Made by a program: the position numbers and the translations under genes. The notes beneath the pieces were generated by a model. It saw only the letters and a program-made list of their open reading frames with translations. It searched no databases and was not told where the DNA came from. A stretch of DNA of 64,000 bases from Streptomyces monomycini (GTDB taxonomy: Bacteria; Actinomycetota; Actinomycetes; Streptomycetales; Streptomycetaceae). This document shows, in pieces, positions 17,056 to 26,664 of this stretch (positions are counted from its first letter, which is position 1; each line of letters starts with the position of its first letter). Where the stretch lies: NCBI RefSeq assembly GCF_022271435.1, contig NZ_JAFIQY010000003.1, positions 1 to 64,000 on the forward strand, in the 5' to 3' direction.

Positions 17056-17274
17056 GAGGATACGTCTGGCCTTCCCAACTGGAGCGAATGCTTACTTGAG
17101 GTCGGCAGGTGTGGTGCGCCGGGGCGCGGAAGCTCCATCGTAGTCACGAAGTCCCCACCGCTCGAACGCGGTGCGGGGTTCCTTCGCCATTGTCGGCGGA
17201 ACACGGACCCGCCCCCCTCAATGGGGACGTCGTGTCGCGCCGAAGCGTTCCCCCGTTCGGAGTGCGGATCCCGC

Positions 17275-17303
17275 GGGGTGACCGACGGGCCGCCGGTCAC
17301 CCC
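17275..17303 (-). terminator. Terminator after ndk
   Basis: Perfect 10-bp stem GGGGTGACCG / CGGTCACCCC with a 9-nt loop, 29 nt beyond the ndk stop codon. Confidence 0.65.
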
Positions 17304-17332
17304 AGGTCACCGGGGGTCGGGGCGCCCTGATG

Positions 17333-17746
17333 TCAGAAGCGGCCCGGGAAGAAAATCTTGATTTCACGCTCCGCCGACTCCGGCGAGTCCGAGGCGTGGA
17401 CGAGGTTCTCCCGCGTGATGGTCCCGAAGTCGCCGCGGATCGAGCCGCCGGGCGCCTTGATCGGATCGGTCGGCCCGGCCAGCACGCGTACGCCCTCGAT
17501 GACCCGCTCGCCCTCGACGACCAGGCTGACCACCGGGCCCGACGACATGAACTGCACCAACGGCTCGTAGAAGTCCCGGCCGACGTGCTCGGCGTAGTGC
17601 TGCTCCAGGATCTCGCGGTCCAGGGTGCGCAGCTCCAGCGCGCTGATCGTCCAGCCCGCCTTGCGCTCGATACGGCCGAGAATCTCACCGACCAGGCCGC
17701 GGCGGACCGCGTCGGGCTTGAGGAGGACGAGCGTGCGCTGGCTCAC
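17333..17746 (-). CDS. ndk: Nucleoside diphosphate kinase
   Basis: 137 residues, the normal length for bacterial NDK. It transfers the gamma-phosphate from ATP to NDPs through a phosphohistidine: H117 in NLVHASDSPESAEREI, the family signature. The start MSQRTLVLLKPDAVRRGLVG is typical. GTG start at 17746 with AAGGAG 8 nt upstream. It lies between mreB and the DUF4233/folC pair, the standard Streptomyces arrangement, with its own terminator downstream. Confidence 0.97.
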   Translation of the reverse strand: MSQRTLVLLKPDAVRRGLVGEILGRIERKAGWTISALELRTLDREILEQHYAEHVGRDFYEPLVQFMSSGPVVSLVVEGERVIEGVRVLAGPTDPIKAPGGSIRGDFGTITRENLVHASDSPESAEREIKIFFPGRF

Positions 17747-17909
17747 GGGAGGGGCTCCTTGTGTTACGCGACAGACGGCAGGTGCCCTGAGGCTACATGG
17801 GTGACGGCGTTGCGCTGTACGCGGTACCGGGGCCGGGCGGAGGGCCGGACGGGTGACGCGGGGGCGGTTTTCGCACGGGCGCGCGATCGGACCCGTCCGG
17901 GAGCCGTGG

Positions 17910-18269
17910 CTACGCCGTACCCGGCTGCGGCCCCTCCTCCGCCTGGGCCGCCCACCGGGCCTTCGCCTCGTCGATCTTGCGGCCGAAGTGCACCGACGCC
18001 CACCACAGCGCGGCGAAGACCGCGCCGAGGAAGAACATCGTGCCCACCACGAAGCCGCTGGCGACCAGGCCCGCCTGGAGGGCCCAGCCGAGCTGCACGC
18101 CGCCGGGGCGGTTGAGCACGCCGCACAGCAGGACGCACAGCAGCATCGCGACGCCGCTGACCGTCCAGACCGTGGCCGTGGAGTGGCCCGAGGTCTGCAT
18201 CGCGACCAGACCGGCGAATCCGATCACGAAGAACTCGCCGATCAGCGTGCTCGCACACAGCGTGCGCAT
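17910..18269 (-). CDS. DUF4233 domain-containing small membrane protein
   Basis: 119 residues with four hydrophobic segments (TLIGEFFVIGFAGLVAM; VWTVSGVAMLLCVLLCGVL; ALQAGLVASGFVVG; MFFLGAVFAALWW) and a short charged C-terminus. The family has no assigned activity. Its ATG lies 2 nt after the folC stop codon, so it is translationally coupled to folC, a pairing conserved in actinobacteria. AAGGAA inside the folC end may serve as its ribosome-binding site. Confidence 0.85.
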   Translation of the reverse strand: MRTLCASTLIGEFFVIGFAGLVAMQTSGHSTATVWTVSGVAMLLCVLLCGVLNRPGGVQLGWALQAGLVASGFVVGTMFFLGAVFAALWWASVHFGRKIDEAKARWAAQAEEGPQPGTA

Positions 18270-18271
18270 GG

Positions 18272-19810
18272 TCAGTTCCTTCCCAGGAGCAGCCGGGCCT
18301 CGCCGACCGTGATCACGGAGCCGGTGACCAGCACGCCGGCCCCGGAGTACTCGCCCTCCTCCTCGGCGAGGGTGATCGCCGCCTCCAGCGCGTCGTCGAG
18401 CCGCGGCTCGACCTGCACCCGCTCGGAGCCGAAGATCTCCACCGCGACGCCCGCCAGCTCGTCCGCGTCCATGGCGCGATGGCTGGAGTTACGGGTCACC
18501 ACGATCTCCGCGAAGATCGGCTCGAAAGCCTCCAGGACACCGCGTACGTCCTTGCCCTCGCTGGCGGCGAGCACGCCGACGAGTCGGCTGAAACCGAACG
18601 CCTCGCTGACCGCCTCGGCCGCGGCCCGCGCGCCCGCCGGGTTGTGCGCCGCGTCCAGGATCACGGTCGGGCTGCTGCGCACGACCTCCAGGCGGCCCGG
18701 CGAGGCCACCGCGGCGAACGCGGAGCGGATGGTGTCGATGTCCAGGGTGCGGGCGTGCTCGGAGCCGATGCCGAAGAACGCCTCCACCGCGGCCAGGGCC
18801 ACCGCGGCGTTGTGCGCCTGGTGGGCGCCGTACAGCGGCAGGAAGATGTTCTCGTACTCGCCGCCCAGGCCGCGCAGCGTCAGCAGCTGGCCGCCGACCG
18901 CCACCTCGCGGCTGAGCACGCCGAACTCCATGCCCTCGCGGGCGACCGTGGCGTCCACCTCGACCGCGTGCTTGAGCATCACGGCCGCCGCGTCCACCGG
19001 CTGCTGCGCCAGGACGACGGTGGCGTCCTTCTTGATGATCCCGGACTTCTCGCCGGCGATCAGCTCGGGGGTGTCGCCGAGGCGGTCGGTGTGGTCCAGC
19101 GAGATGGGCGTGACGACGGCGACGTCACCGTCGATCACGTTGGTCGCGTCCCAGGTGCCGCCCATGCCGACCTCGACCACCGCGACGTCCACCGGGGCGT
19201 CCGCGAAGGCGGCGTACGCCATGGCGGTGAGCACCTCGAAGAAGGAGAGGCGGTACTCCTGCTGTCCGTCGACCATCTCGACGTACGGCGCGATGTCGCG
19301 GTACGTCTCGATGAAGCGCTCGGCCGAGATGGGGGCGCCGTCCAGGCTGATCCGCTCGGTGACGGACTGCACGTGCGGGCTGGTGTACCGGCCGGTACGC
19401 AGGTCGAAGGCGGTCAGCAGGGCCTCGATCATGCGGGCGGTGCTGGTCTTGCCGTTGGTGCCGGTGATGTGGATGGACGGGTACGCGCGCTGCGGCGAGC
19501 CCAGGACGTCCATCAGCGCCTCGATGCGCTGCACCGACGGGTCCAGCTTGGTCTCGCCCCAGCGGCCGGCCAGCTCGGCCTCCACCTCGCGCAGCGCGCG
19601 GTCCACCTCGGGGTCCTCGGGACGGGCGGGAATGCCGTCCCCCTGGGGCGGGCCGGCCTGCGCGCGCAGCGTACGGCTGCCGGCCTCGATCACCGCGAGG
19701 TCGGGGTCGCGGGTGGTCTCCGCGTCCACCATCTCCTCGAAGGGGTCGGCCTGGCCGTCCGGGCCGGGAATCGGGTCGGGGTCGTCGTTTCGGGGGCGCT
19801 CGTCGCTCAC
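18272..19810 (-). CDS. folC: Bifunctional folylpolyglutamate synthase/dihydrofolate synthase
   Basis: 512 residues. A Mur-ligase-type P-loop HITGTNGKTSTAR (116-123 core) and the second motif VVEVGMGGTWDATNVID support ATP-dependent addition of glutamate to dihydropteroate/tetrahydrofolate. The first ~75 residues are an acidic, disordered extension (MSDERPRNDDPDPIPG...) before the usual FolC start. GTG at 19810: TAGACT lies 6 nt before it (complement of 19817-19822), suggesting a leaderless mRNA. The only Shine-Dalgarno-like GGAG is 2 nt from the GTG, too close to be typical. Confidence 0.93.
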   Translation of the reverse strand: MSDERPRNDDPDPIPGPDGQADPFEEMVDAETTRDPDLAVIEAGSRTLRAQAGPPQGDGIPARPEDPEVDRALREVEAELAGRWGETKLDPSVQRIEALMDVLGSPQRAYPSIHITGTNGKTSTARMIEALLTAFDLRTGRYTSPHVQSVTERISLDGAPISAERFIETYRDIAPYVEMVDGQQEYRLSFFEVLTAMAYAAFADAPVDVAVVEVGMGGTWDATNVIDGDVAVVTPISLDHTDRLGDTPELIAGEKSGIIKKDATVVLAQQPVDAAAVMLKHAVEVDATVAREGMEFGVLSREVAVGGQLLTLRGLGGEYENIFLPLYGAHQAHNAAVALAAVEAFFGIGSEHARTLDIDTIRSAFAAVASPGRLEVVRSSPTVILDAAHNPAGARAAAEAVSEAFGFSRLVGVLAASEGKDVRGVLEAFEPIFAEIVVTRNSSHRAMDADELAGVAVEIFGSERVQVEPRLDDALEAAITLAEEEGEYSGAGVLVTGSVITVGEARLLLGRN

Positions 19811-19816
19811 GGCTCC

Positions 19817-19822
19817 AGTCTA
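19817..19822 (-). promoter_or_regulatory. Candidate -10 box for leaderless folC
   Basis: TAGACT on the minus strand, 6 nt before the GTG start of folC. This places transcription initiation at the start codon. Confidence 0.5.
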
Positions 19823-19856
19823 CGAGCCACCACCGACAGCGGTGGGTGGCGGCCTG

Positions 19857-19890
19857 CGGCCGGGGCGGGACGGCCCGCGACCCCGGCCGC
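19857..19890 (-). terminator. Terminator after the PBP gene
   Basis: Stem GCGGCCGGGG / CCCCGGCCGC with an internal CGGG/CCCG pairing, between the PBP stop codon (19923) and folC. Confidence 0.55.
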
Positions 19891-19922
19891 GACGGGACGC
19901 CCGCCCCCGGCCGGTCCCGCTG

Positions 19923-21371
19923 CTACGACAGCGCCGCCTTCATCATCGCCTTGGCCACCGGCCCCGCCAGGCCGCCGCCCGAGATCTCGCTGCGGGCCGC
20001 GTCGCTGTCCTCGACCATGACGGCGACGGCCACCTGCCGGCCCTGGTCGTCCTTGGCGTAGGAGACGAACCACGCGTACGGAGTGCCCTCGTTGTCCACG
20101 CCGTGCTGGGCGGTGCCGGTCTTGCCGCCGACCGTCAGGCCGTCGATCTTGGCCTTGGAGCCGGTGCCCTCGTTCACGACGGTCTGCATGGACGACTGGA
20201 GCTGCTCGGCAGTGCGCTGCGACATCGCCCTGCCGTACTGCTCCGGCTCGTACTGCTGGAGCGTGTTGCCGCCGCTGTCGGTGAGCTTGTCGACCATCTG
20301 CGGCTTCTGGAGTTCGCCGCCGTTGGCGATGGCCGCGGAGACCATGGCCATCTGGAGCGGCGTCGCGGTGTCGTCGAACTGGCCGATGCCGGACAGCGCG
20401 GTCTGCGCCTTGTCCATGCCCTTCGGGTACAGGCTCTTGCCGGCCCGTACCGGGGTGTCCAGCTTGCCGTTGTTGAAGCCGAACTTCTCGGCCTGCGCGC
20501 GCACCTTGTCCTGGCCCAGGTCGGCGGCCATCTTCGCGAAGACGGTGTTGCAGGAGTACTGGAGCGCGGTGCGGATGGTCGCGTTCTTGCAGGGCGCCGA
20601 GGCGCTCTCGTTCTTCAGGGTGGTGCGGGTGCCGGGCAGGACGTACGGGTCGGGGCTGTCGGTGGCCTCGTCCACGGAGGAGTACAGGCCGTTCTCCAGC
20701 GCGGCCGCCGCGACGACGAGCTTGAAGGTGGAGCCGGGCGGCAGCGGCTGCCGCAGCGCGCGGTTGATCTCGGGGTGCTTCTCGTCCGCCGACAGGTCCT
20801 TCCACGCCTTCTGGTCGCCGCTGCCGGAGCCGGCGAACTTACCCGGATCGTAGGACGGGGTGCTGACCATGCCGAGGACCTTGCCGGTGGCCGGGTCGAG
20901 GGCGACCGCGGCGCCGGTCTTGTTCCCGAGCGCCTCGTAACCGGCCTGCTGCACCTTGGAGTCGATGGTGGTGGCCACGTCGCCGCCCTTGGGCCGCTGG
21001 CGGGTCAGCGCGTCGCCCGGGTTCTGCAGACGGCTGTCGGAGCCGTCCAGGAGGTCGCCGTACAGGCTCTCCAGCTGGTTGCTGCCGAAGATCTGCGAGG
21101 TGAAGCCGGTGACGGGGGCGTAGAGCGGGCCGTTCTTGTACGTCCGCTTGTTCTTGAGGGTGCCGTCGGTGGCGGTGGAGCCGGTCACCGGCTGTCCGTC
21201 GACGAGGATGTTGCCCAGCGGATTCGCGTACTTGGCTATGGAGACGCGGGGATTGTGCGGATCGTCCGTGAACGTGGACGCCTTGGCCCCCTGCAGCCAG
21301 GTGACCCACGCCAGGAGCGCGAGGATCAGCAGGATGCAGAAGACCGAGACGCGGCGCAGCGGTTTGTTCAT
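19923..21371 (-). CDS. Penicillin-binding transpeptidase (PbpA/FtsI-like class B PBP)
   Basis: 482 residues. ATG at 21371 with GAGGAG 11 nt upstream gives MNKPLRRVSVFCILLILALL, a short cytoplasmic head and single membrane anchor. The transpeptidase motifs are complete: STFK (S214 nucleophile), SCN (S273) and KTG (K417, in GGKTGTAQHG). It lacks a PASTA domain and is shorter than MrdA, so it resembles the actinobacterial PbpA group usually found beside pknA/pknB and rodA. Here it lies alone between folC and a divergent membrane protein. It probably crosslinks peptidoglycan during septation or sporulation; the partner SEDS protein is not evident. Confidence 0.88.
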   Translation of the reverse strand: MNKPLRRVSVFCILLILALLAWVTWLQGAKASTFTDDPHNPRVSIAKYANPLGNILVDGQPVTGSTATDGTLKNKRTYKNGPLYAPVTGFTSQIFGSNQLESLYGDLLDGSDSRLQNPGDALTRQRPKGGDVATTIDSKVQQAGYEALGNKTGAAVALDPATGKVLGMVSTPSYDPGKFAGSGSGDQKAWKDLSADEKHPEINRALRQPLPPGSTFKLVVAAAALENGLYSSVDEATDSPDPYVLPGTRTTLKNESASAPCKNATIRTALQYSCNTVFAKMAADLGQDKVRAQAEKFGFNNGKLDTPVRAGKSLYPKGMDKAQTALSGIGQFDDTATPLQMAMVSAAIANGGELQKPQMVDKLTDSGGNTLQQYEPEQYGRAMSQRTAEQLQSSMQTVVNEGTGSKAKIDGLTVGGKTGTAQHGVDNEGTPYAWFVSYAKDDQGRQVAVAVMVEDSDAARSEISGGGLAGPVAKAMMKAALS

Positions 21372-21695
21372 GGGTGGCGCGGCTCCTCGTCGCTGGACGG
21401 TGGTGCGGCCGACTACGTACGCCGTACGTTTCGCCGGAAAGTCCCGTTTGCGGGCCCCATGCTCCCCCGTCTCGATGAGAGGCCGATGAGAAAGCGGCGG
21501 CCACCGCCCCGCCGTGACGCACGCCTCCGATCGCCGCCTCCGGGCAACGCACCACCCCCCTGCTCGCATCTTCCCCGGCGGGCTCTGTGAGCCTTGACCG
21601 ACACGAAGATCCGGCGAAGGCCGGAAGAGAACGGGCCCCGGGGGCGGCGGACGGACGGCCGCCGGGCTCCCCGGGCGAAACAGGAGCTGAAGAGC
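21372..21695. other. Divergent intergenic region, PBP / GT-C-like membrane protein
   Basis: 324 nt that should hold the promoters of both divergent genes. The last 102 nt are open in the frame of the plus-strand gene (from TTG 21594), giving a basic Arg-rich extension if used. No terminator or operator is obvious. Confidence 0.4.
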
Positions 21696-22925
21696 GTGCG
21701 CGTGCCGGCAATCAGTCAGCGGATGCACTTGGTGCTGCTCACCGCGTGGACCGTGCTGTGGTTCGTCGTGGTCGAGCCGAACGGGGGTTTCTCCTGGCAC
21801 TACCTGCGCACCGGCGGCGAGCTGATCTACCAGGGCGCGTCCGGCGACGGCACCGGCGGCCTCAACCTCTACGCCCACCACCCCGAGTTGCAGATGGGCC
21901 CGGTCAGCTTCCTGGTCGCCGGTCTGTTCAACCCGTTCCCCGAGCACACCGGGCAGTTCCTGGCCGCGGCCCTGATGTCGCTGCTCGGCCTGGTGATCGT
22001 GGTGCTGGCCGGCCGCAGCGCCGCCTGGCACTTCCTGGGCACCGGCACCAACCACCAGCGGCTGCGGCAGCGCGTCCTGATAGCCGGCCTGGCGTTCATC
22101 CCCATGTGGATCGAGGTCTCGGTCCGCTTCGGGCACCTGGACGACGTCCTCGCGCTGTTCTTCACGGCCCTGGCCGTACGGTCGGTGACCCGCGGCAACG
22201 CCGCGCTGACCGGCGTCTTCCTGGCCCTCGCGATGGACTCCAAACCGACGGCGCTGGCCTTCGTCCCACTGCTGCTCGCGCTCCCCAGGGAGAAATGGCT
22301 GCGCGCGGGACTGTGGATGGCGGCCCTGGTCGCGGTGGCCTGGCTGCCGTTCTTCGTCGGTGACATGAACTCGTTCTCGGCAGCCAAGTTCGCCATCCCC
22401 AACCACCCGGCGTCCGCGCTGCGCTGGCTGGGCGTGGCCGACCCGGAGACGCCCGGATGGGACCGGCCGGCGCAGTTCGCGCTGGGCCTGCTGCTGGGCT
22501 GTCTGGCGGTGTGGCGGGGGCGCTGGGCCGCGGTCGTCCTGCTGGGCGCCAACGCTCGTATCGTCCTGGACCCCAGCGTCTACACGTACTACACCGCGTC
22601 CGTACTGCTCGGCACGCTGCTGTGGGACGTCATCGGGCAGCGCCGGCTGGTGCCCTGGTGGAGCTGGCTGGCGCTGCTGATCCTGTACGGCAGCGTCTTC
22701 GTGGTGCCAGACGACTCGGCGCGCGGCCTGATCCGTCTCGCGTTCGTGGCCGTGTCGACGGCGTACGTCCTGCTGTGGCCGGTACGGGAACGCGGCGACC
22801 GGCGCGGCTCGGGACGGCGCAGGCCCCCCGCCCGGAAGGACGAGGGGCCTGCGGAGCCGTATGCGCCGGGTGCCGTCCCGGCGCCGGGCGCTACGCCTTG
22901 GGCAGGGCCGCCAGCTGCGCGCTGA
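21696..22925 (+). CDS. Multi-pass membrane protein, GT-C/DUF2029-type glycosyltransferase-like
   Basis: 409 residues from GTG 21696, which has AGGAG 9 nt upstream. About nine hydrophobic segments are present. The first extracytoplasmic loop ([14 protein letters not shown]...) and the [12 protein letters not shown] region resemble lipid-linked-sugar (GT-C) glycosyltransferases, whose acidic residues lie after the first membrane helix. Substrate unknown. The C-terminal ~60 residues are basic and disordered. The frame stays open to a TTG at 21594 (34 extra basic residues), a less likely start. The 3' end overlaps the valS 3' end by 35 bp on the opposite strand. Confidence 0.75.
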   Translation: MRVPAISQRMHLVLLTAWTVLWFVVVEPNGGFSWHYLRTGGELIYQGASGDGTGGLNLYAHHPELQMGPVSFLVAGLFNPFPEHTGQFLAAALMSLLGLVIVVLAGRSAAWHFLGTGTNHQRLRQRVLIAGLAFIPMWIEVSVRFGHLDDVLALFFTALAVRSVTRGNAALTGVFLALAMDSKPTALAFVPLLLALPREKWLRAGLWMAALVAVAWLPFFVGDMNSFSAAKFAIPNHPASALRWLGVADPETPGWDRPAQFALGLLLGCLAVWRGRWAAVVLLGANARIVLDPSVYTYYTASVLLGTLLWDVIGQRRLVPWWSWLALLILYGSVFVVPDDSARGLIRLAFVAVSTAYVLLWPVRERGDRRGSGRRRPPARKDEGPAEPYAPGAVPAPGATPWAGPPAAR

Positions 22926-25536
22926 TGCGCACGATGTCGGCCTCGGCCGTCTCCAGCCGCGTACGGATCTTGGCGACGACGTGTTCCGGGGCCTTGCCCA
23001 GGAACGCCTCGTTGCCGAGCTTCCCGTTGGCCTGGGCCTTCTCCTTCTCGGCCGCGGCCAGGTCCTTCGACAGGCGCTTGCGCTCGGCCTCGACGTCGAT
23101 GGCGCCCGACAGGTCCAGTGCCACCGTCGCGCCCGCGACCGGCAGGGAAGCGGTGGCGGTGAACTCCTCGCCCGCGGGCTGGAGGCGCAGCAGCGAGCGC
23201 ATCGCGGCCTCGTGGGCGGCGAGCTGCGTACCGGCCAGCTCCAGCTTCGCCGGAACCTTCTGGCCGGGCTGCAGGCCCTGGTCGGACCGGAAGCGGCGGA
23301 CCTCGGTGACGACCTGCTGGACGGTCTCGATCTCCCGCTCGGCGGCCGCGTCGCGGAAGCCGCTGTCGGCCGGCCACTCGGCGATCACCAGGGACTCACG
23401 GCCGGTCAGCGTCGTCCACAGGGTCTCCGTGACGAACGGCACGACCGGGTGCAGCAGCCGCAGCGTGACGTCCAGGACCTCGCCGAGCACCCGGCGCGAG
23501 GCGTCGGCGGCCGGGCCGCCCGCCATGAAGGTGGTCTTGGACAGCTCGACGTACCAGTCGAAGACCTCGTCCCAGGCGAAGTGGTAGAGCGCGTCCGACA
23601 GCTTCGCGAACTGGTAGTCCTCGTAGTACGCGTCGACCTGCGCCACGACCGTGTTCAGGCGGGACAGGATCCAGCGGTCGGTCGCCGAGAGCTGCTCGGC
23701 CGGCGGCAGCTCGCCCTCCAGCGTCGCGCCGTTCATCAGCGCGAAGCGGGTGGCGTTCCAGATCTTGTTGGCGAAGTTGCGGGACGCCTGGACCCAGTCC
23801 TCGCCGATCGGCACGTCCGCGCCCGGGTTGGCGCCGCGGGCCAGCGTGAAGCGGACGGCGTCCGCGCCGTAGGCGTCCATCCAGTCCAGCGGGTCCACCG
23901 AGTTGGGGTTGGACTTGGACATCTTCTTGCCGTGCTCGTCACGGACCAGGCCGGTCAGCGCGATGGTGTGGAACGGCGCCCGGCCGTCCATCGCGTACAG
24001 ACCGAACATCATCATCCGGGCGACCCAGAAGAAGATGATGTCGTGGCCGGTGAGCAGCACGTCGGTCGGGTAGAACTTCGCCAGGTCCGGGGTCTTCTCC
24101 GGCCAGCCCAGCGTGGAGAAGGGCCACAGGCCGGAGGAGAACCAGGTGTCCAGGACGTCGGACTCCTGGGTCCAGCCCTCGGCCTCGGTGCCCGGCGGCT
24201 CCTCGTCGGGACCGACGCAGACGATCTCGCCCTCGGGGCCGTACCAGACCGGGATGCGGTGACCCCACCACAGCTGGCGCGAGATGCACCAGTCGTGCAT
24301 GTTGTCGACCCAGTCGAAGTAGCGCTTCGACATGTCCTCGGGATGGATCTTGACCCGGCCGTCGCGGACCGCGTCACCGGCGGCCTGCGCCAGCGGGCCG
24401 ACCTTGACCCACCACTGCATGGACAGCCGCGGCTCGACGGTGGTCTTGCAGCGCGAGCAGTGGCCCACGGAGTGGGTGTACGGGCGCTTCTCGGCGACGA
24501 TCCGGCCCTGCTCGCGCAGCGCCGCCACGATCGCCGAGCGCGCCTCGAAGCGGTCCAGGCCCTCGAACGGGCCGTGCACGGTGATCACACCGCGCTCGTC
24601 CATGACGGTCATCGACTCCAGGTCGTGCCGCTGGCCGATGGCGAAGTCGTTGGGGTCGTGGGCCGGGGTCACCTTGACGGCGCCGGTGCCGAACTCCGGG
24701 TCGACGTGGGTGTCGGCGACCACCGGGATGGTGCGGTCGGTCAGCGGCAGCTTGATCCGCTTGCCGATCAGGTGCGCGTACCGCTCGTCGTCGGGGTGGA
24801 CGGCCACCGCCGTGTCGCCGAGCATCGTCTCGGCGCGGGTGGTGGCGACCACGAGGGTCTCCTCCCCCTCGCCGTACGTGATCGAGACCAGCTCGCCGTC
24901 GTCGTCCTGGTACTCGACCTCGATGTCGGAGATCGCGGTCAGACAGCGCGGGCACCAGTTGATGATGCGCTCGGCGCGGTAGATCAGCTCGTCGTCGTAG
25001 AGCCGCTTGAAGATCGTCTGGACGGACTTGGACAGGCCCTCGTCCATCGTGAAGCGCTCACGCGACCAGTCGACGCCGTCGCCGAGACGGCGCATCTGGC
25101 CGAGGATCCTGCCGCCGTACTCCTGCTTCCACTTCCAGACGCGCTCGACGAACTCCTCGCGCCCCAGGTCGTGGCGGGACTTGCCCTCCTCGGCGAGCTG
25201 CTGCTCGACCTTGTTCTGGGTGGCGATGCCCGCGTGGTCCATGCCGGGCAGCCACAGGGCCTCGTAGCCCTGCATGCGCTTGCGGCGGGTGAGGGCGTCC
25301 ATCAGCGTGTGCTGGAAGGCGTGGCCGAGGTGCAGGCTGCCGGTGACGTTCGGCGGGGGGATGACGATCGTGAACGGCGGCTTCTCGCTGTCCGCGGCGG
25401 CCTCGAAATACCCCCGCTCCACCCAGCGCTCGTACAGCGGCCCCTCTACCTCGGCCGGCGCGTACTGGGTCGGCAGTTCAGTGGGGCTGCTGTTCGGCCC
25501 GCCGTCTCGGGGGCTCTGCTGAGTGTTCTCGGTCAC
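22891..25536 (-). CDS. valS: Valyl-tRNA synthetase
   Basis: 881 residues, normal for ValRS. Class I signatures HLGH (69-72, in [11 protein letters not shown]) and KMSKS (538-542) are present. An editing domain contains [17 protein letters not shown], and the C-terminal coiled coil ([20 protein letters not shown]) is typical of ValRS. It charges tRNA-Val and deacylates Thr-tRNA-Val. GTG at 25536 ([13 protein letters not shown]) has no Shine-Dalgarno, but TACACT ends 7 nt upstream, consistent with a leaderless mRNA. In-frame codons upstream to 25659 do not look like protein. Convergent and slightly overlapping with the preceding membrane-protein gene. Confidence 0.96.
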   Translation of the reverse strand: MTENTQQSPRDGGPNSSPTELPTQYAPAEVEGPLYERWVERGYFEAAADSEKPPFTIVIPPPNVTGSLHLGHAFQHTLMDALTRRKRMQGYEALWLPGMDHAGIATQNKVEQQLAEEGKSRHDLGREEFVERVWKWKQEYGGRILGQMRRLGDGVDWSRERFTMDEGLSKSVQTIFKRLYDDELIYRAERIINWCPRCLTAISDIEVEYQDDDGELVSITYGEGEETLVVATTRAETMLGDTAVAVHPDDERYAHLIGKRIKLPLTDRTIPVVADTHVDPEFGTGAVKVTPAHDPNDFAIGQRHDLESMTVMDERGVITVHGPFEGLDRFEARSAIVAALREQGRIVAEKRPYTHSVGHCSRCKTTVEPRLSMQWWVKVGPLAQAAGDAVRDGRVKIHPEDMSKRYFDWVDNMHDWCISRQLWWGHRIPVWYGPEGEIVCVGPDEEPPGTEAEGWTQESDVLDTWFSSGLWPFSTLGWPEKTPDLAKFYPTDVLLTGHDIIFFWVARMMMFGLYAMDGRAPFHTIALTGLVRDEHGKKMSKSNPNSVDPLDWMDAYGADAVRFTLARGANPGADVPIGEDWVQASRNFANKIWNATRFALMNGATLEGELPPAEQLSATDRWILSRLNTVVAQVDAYYEDYQFAKLSDALYHFAWDEVFDWYVELSKTTFMAGGPAADASRRVLGEVLDVTLRLLHPVVPFVTETLWTTLTGRESLVIAEWPADSGFRDAAAEREIETVQQVVTEVRRFRSDQGLQPGQKVPAKLELAGTQLAAHEAAMRSLLRLQPAGEEFTATASLPVAGATVALDLSGAIDVEAERKRLSKDLAAAEKEKAQANGKLGNEAFLGKAPEHVVAKIRTRLETAEADIVRISAQLAALPKA

Positions 25537-25543
25537 GACGCTC

Positions 25544-25549
25544 AGTGTA
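25544..25549 (-). promoter_or_regulatory. Candidate -10 box for leaderless valS
   Basis: TACACT on the minus strand, 7 nt before the valS GTG. No T-box-like leader is present upstream. Confidence 0.45.
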
Positions 25550-25695
25550 CGGGCGCGGATGTCGCAGTCTCGAATCGGTTTGGCCCCCGGAGGACCGGCC
25601 GGCGGTGCCGTCGTACAGGATGTTGGCGACGCGAAGACATCAACTGTGACGGGCGTCATCGGGCGCCGTCAGTTGCCACGAGGGGAACCCGCTCC

Positions 25696-26622
25696 ATGAG
25701 CTTCAACCAGCCGCCTCCCGGCCCGTACGGCCGGCCGCCGCAGCAGCCGGGGCCGTACGGTCAGCCCGCGCCGCAGCCGGTCGGGCAGCCCCAGTACGGC
25801 TACCCCCAGCAGGGCGGCCAGGTCCCCCCGCAGCAGCCCTACGGCTACCCGCAGCAGGCTCCCCAGCCCGGCTACCCGCAGCAGCCCCAGGCGCCCTACG
25901 GACAGCCGCCGCAGCCCGCCCCGTACGGCCAGCAGCCCGGCGGCTACGGTCAGCCGCCGCAGAACGGCGGCAAGGGCAAGGGGATGAAGATCACCCTCGG
26001 CGTCGTCGCGGTGGCGGCCGTGGCGGGCATCGGCGTGGGCGCCTACTACGCGTTCGGTCCCGGCGGGGACGTGAAGCCCTACACGATCTCCATGCCGGAC
26101 AACCTCCTCGGTACGTACAAGAAGGCGGCGGGCAAGGACGAGAAGAAGGACGAGTCCGACGACGCGGAGACCAAGGCCCTCGGCATCACCGAGGGCACCA
26201 GCGTCCAGGGCAGCTACGCGAACGACAAGGGGCAGCCGCTGCTCGTCACCGGTGTCTACGGCAAGGTCGCCGACCCCAAGAGCACGGTGAACAAGATGGT
26301 CGCCCAGATCGAGAAGAAGTCGGAGCGGACGGACACCCAGGGCGCGAAGCTGGAGACCGTCACCCCGGTGACGGAGTTCTCGCCCGACGGCTTCGACGGC
26401 TCGGTCATGAAGTGCAAGGCCGTCAAGGGCACCGCGTCGAGGGCCGGCCTCACCGCGACGTCCACGGTGACGTGGTGCATCTGGGGCGACTCCAGCGCGG
26501 TGGGCATCGTCATGAACAACGGGGTGGCAGCACCCACCAAGTCCACCGGCACCGCCTTCTCGGCCGAGCAGTTCGCCGAGAAGACCCGCGAGATCCGCGA
26601 CGCGGTGCGCCACGAGAAGTGA
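25696..26622 (+). CDS. Pro/Gln/Tyr-rich membrane-anchored protein, twin 1
   Basis: 308 residues. Residues 1-~95 are a low-complexity PQ/PYG-rich cytoplasmic region (MSFNQPPPGPYG, repeated YGQPP and YPQQ). A membrane helix follows (ITLGVVAVAAVAGIGVGAYYAF), then a ~185-residue extracellular domain with two cysteines (MKCKAVKG; TVTWCIWGD) that could form a disulfide. ATG at 25696 with GAGGGG 10 nt upstream. The family is common in Streptomyces but has no known function. The next gene starts with the same 12 residues and has the same layout. The N-terminal region might bind or phase-separate with other cytoplasmic partners; that is speculation. Confidence 0.8.
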   Translation: MSFNQPPPGPYGRPPQQPGPYGQPAPQPVGQPQYGYPQQGGQVPPQQPYGYPQQAPQPGYPQQPQAPYGQPPQPAPYGQQPGGYGQPPQNGGKGKGMKITLGVVAVAAVAGIGVGAYYAFGPGGDVKPYTISMPDNLLGTYKKAAGKDEKKDESDDAETKALGITEGTSVQGSYANDKGQPLLVTGVYGKVADPKSTVNKMVAQIEKKSERTDTQGAKLETVTPVTEFSPDGFDGSVMKCKAVKGTASRAGLTATSTVTWCIWGDSSAVGIVMNNGVAAPTKSTGTAFSAEQFAEKTREIRDAVRHEK

Positions 26623-26664
26623 CGGCCGCGGCCGTACCGCACCACTTCAGGGGGAGGACACGTC

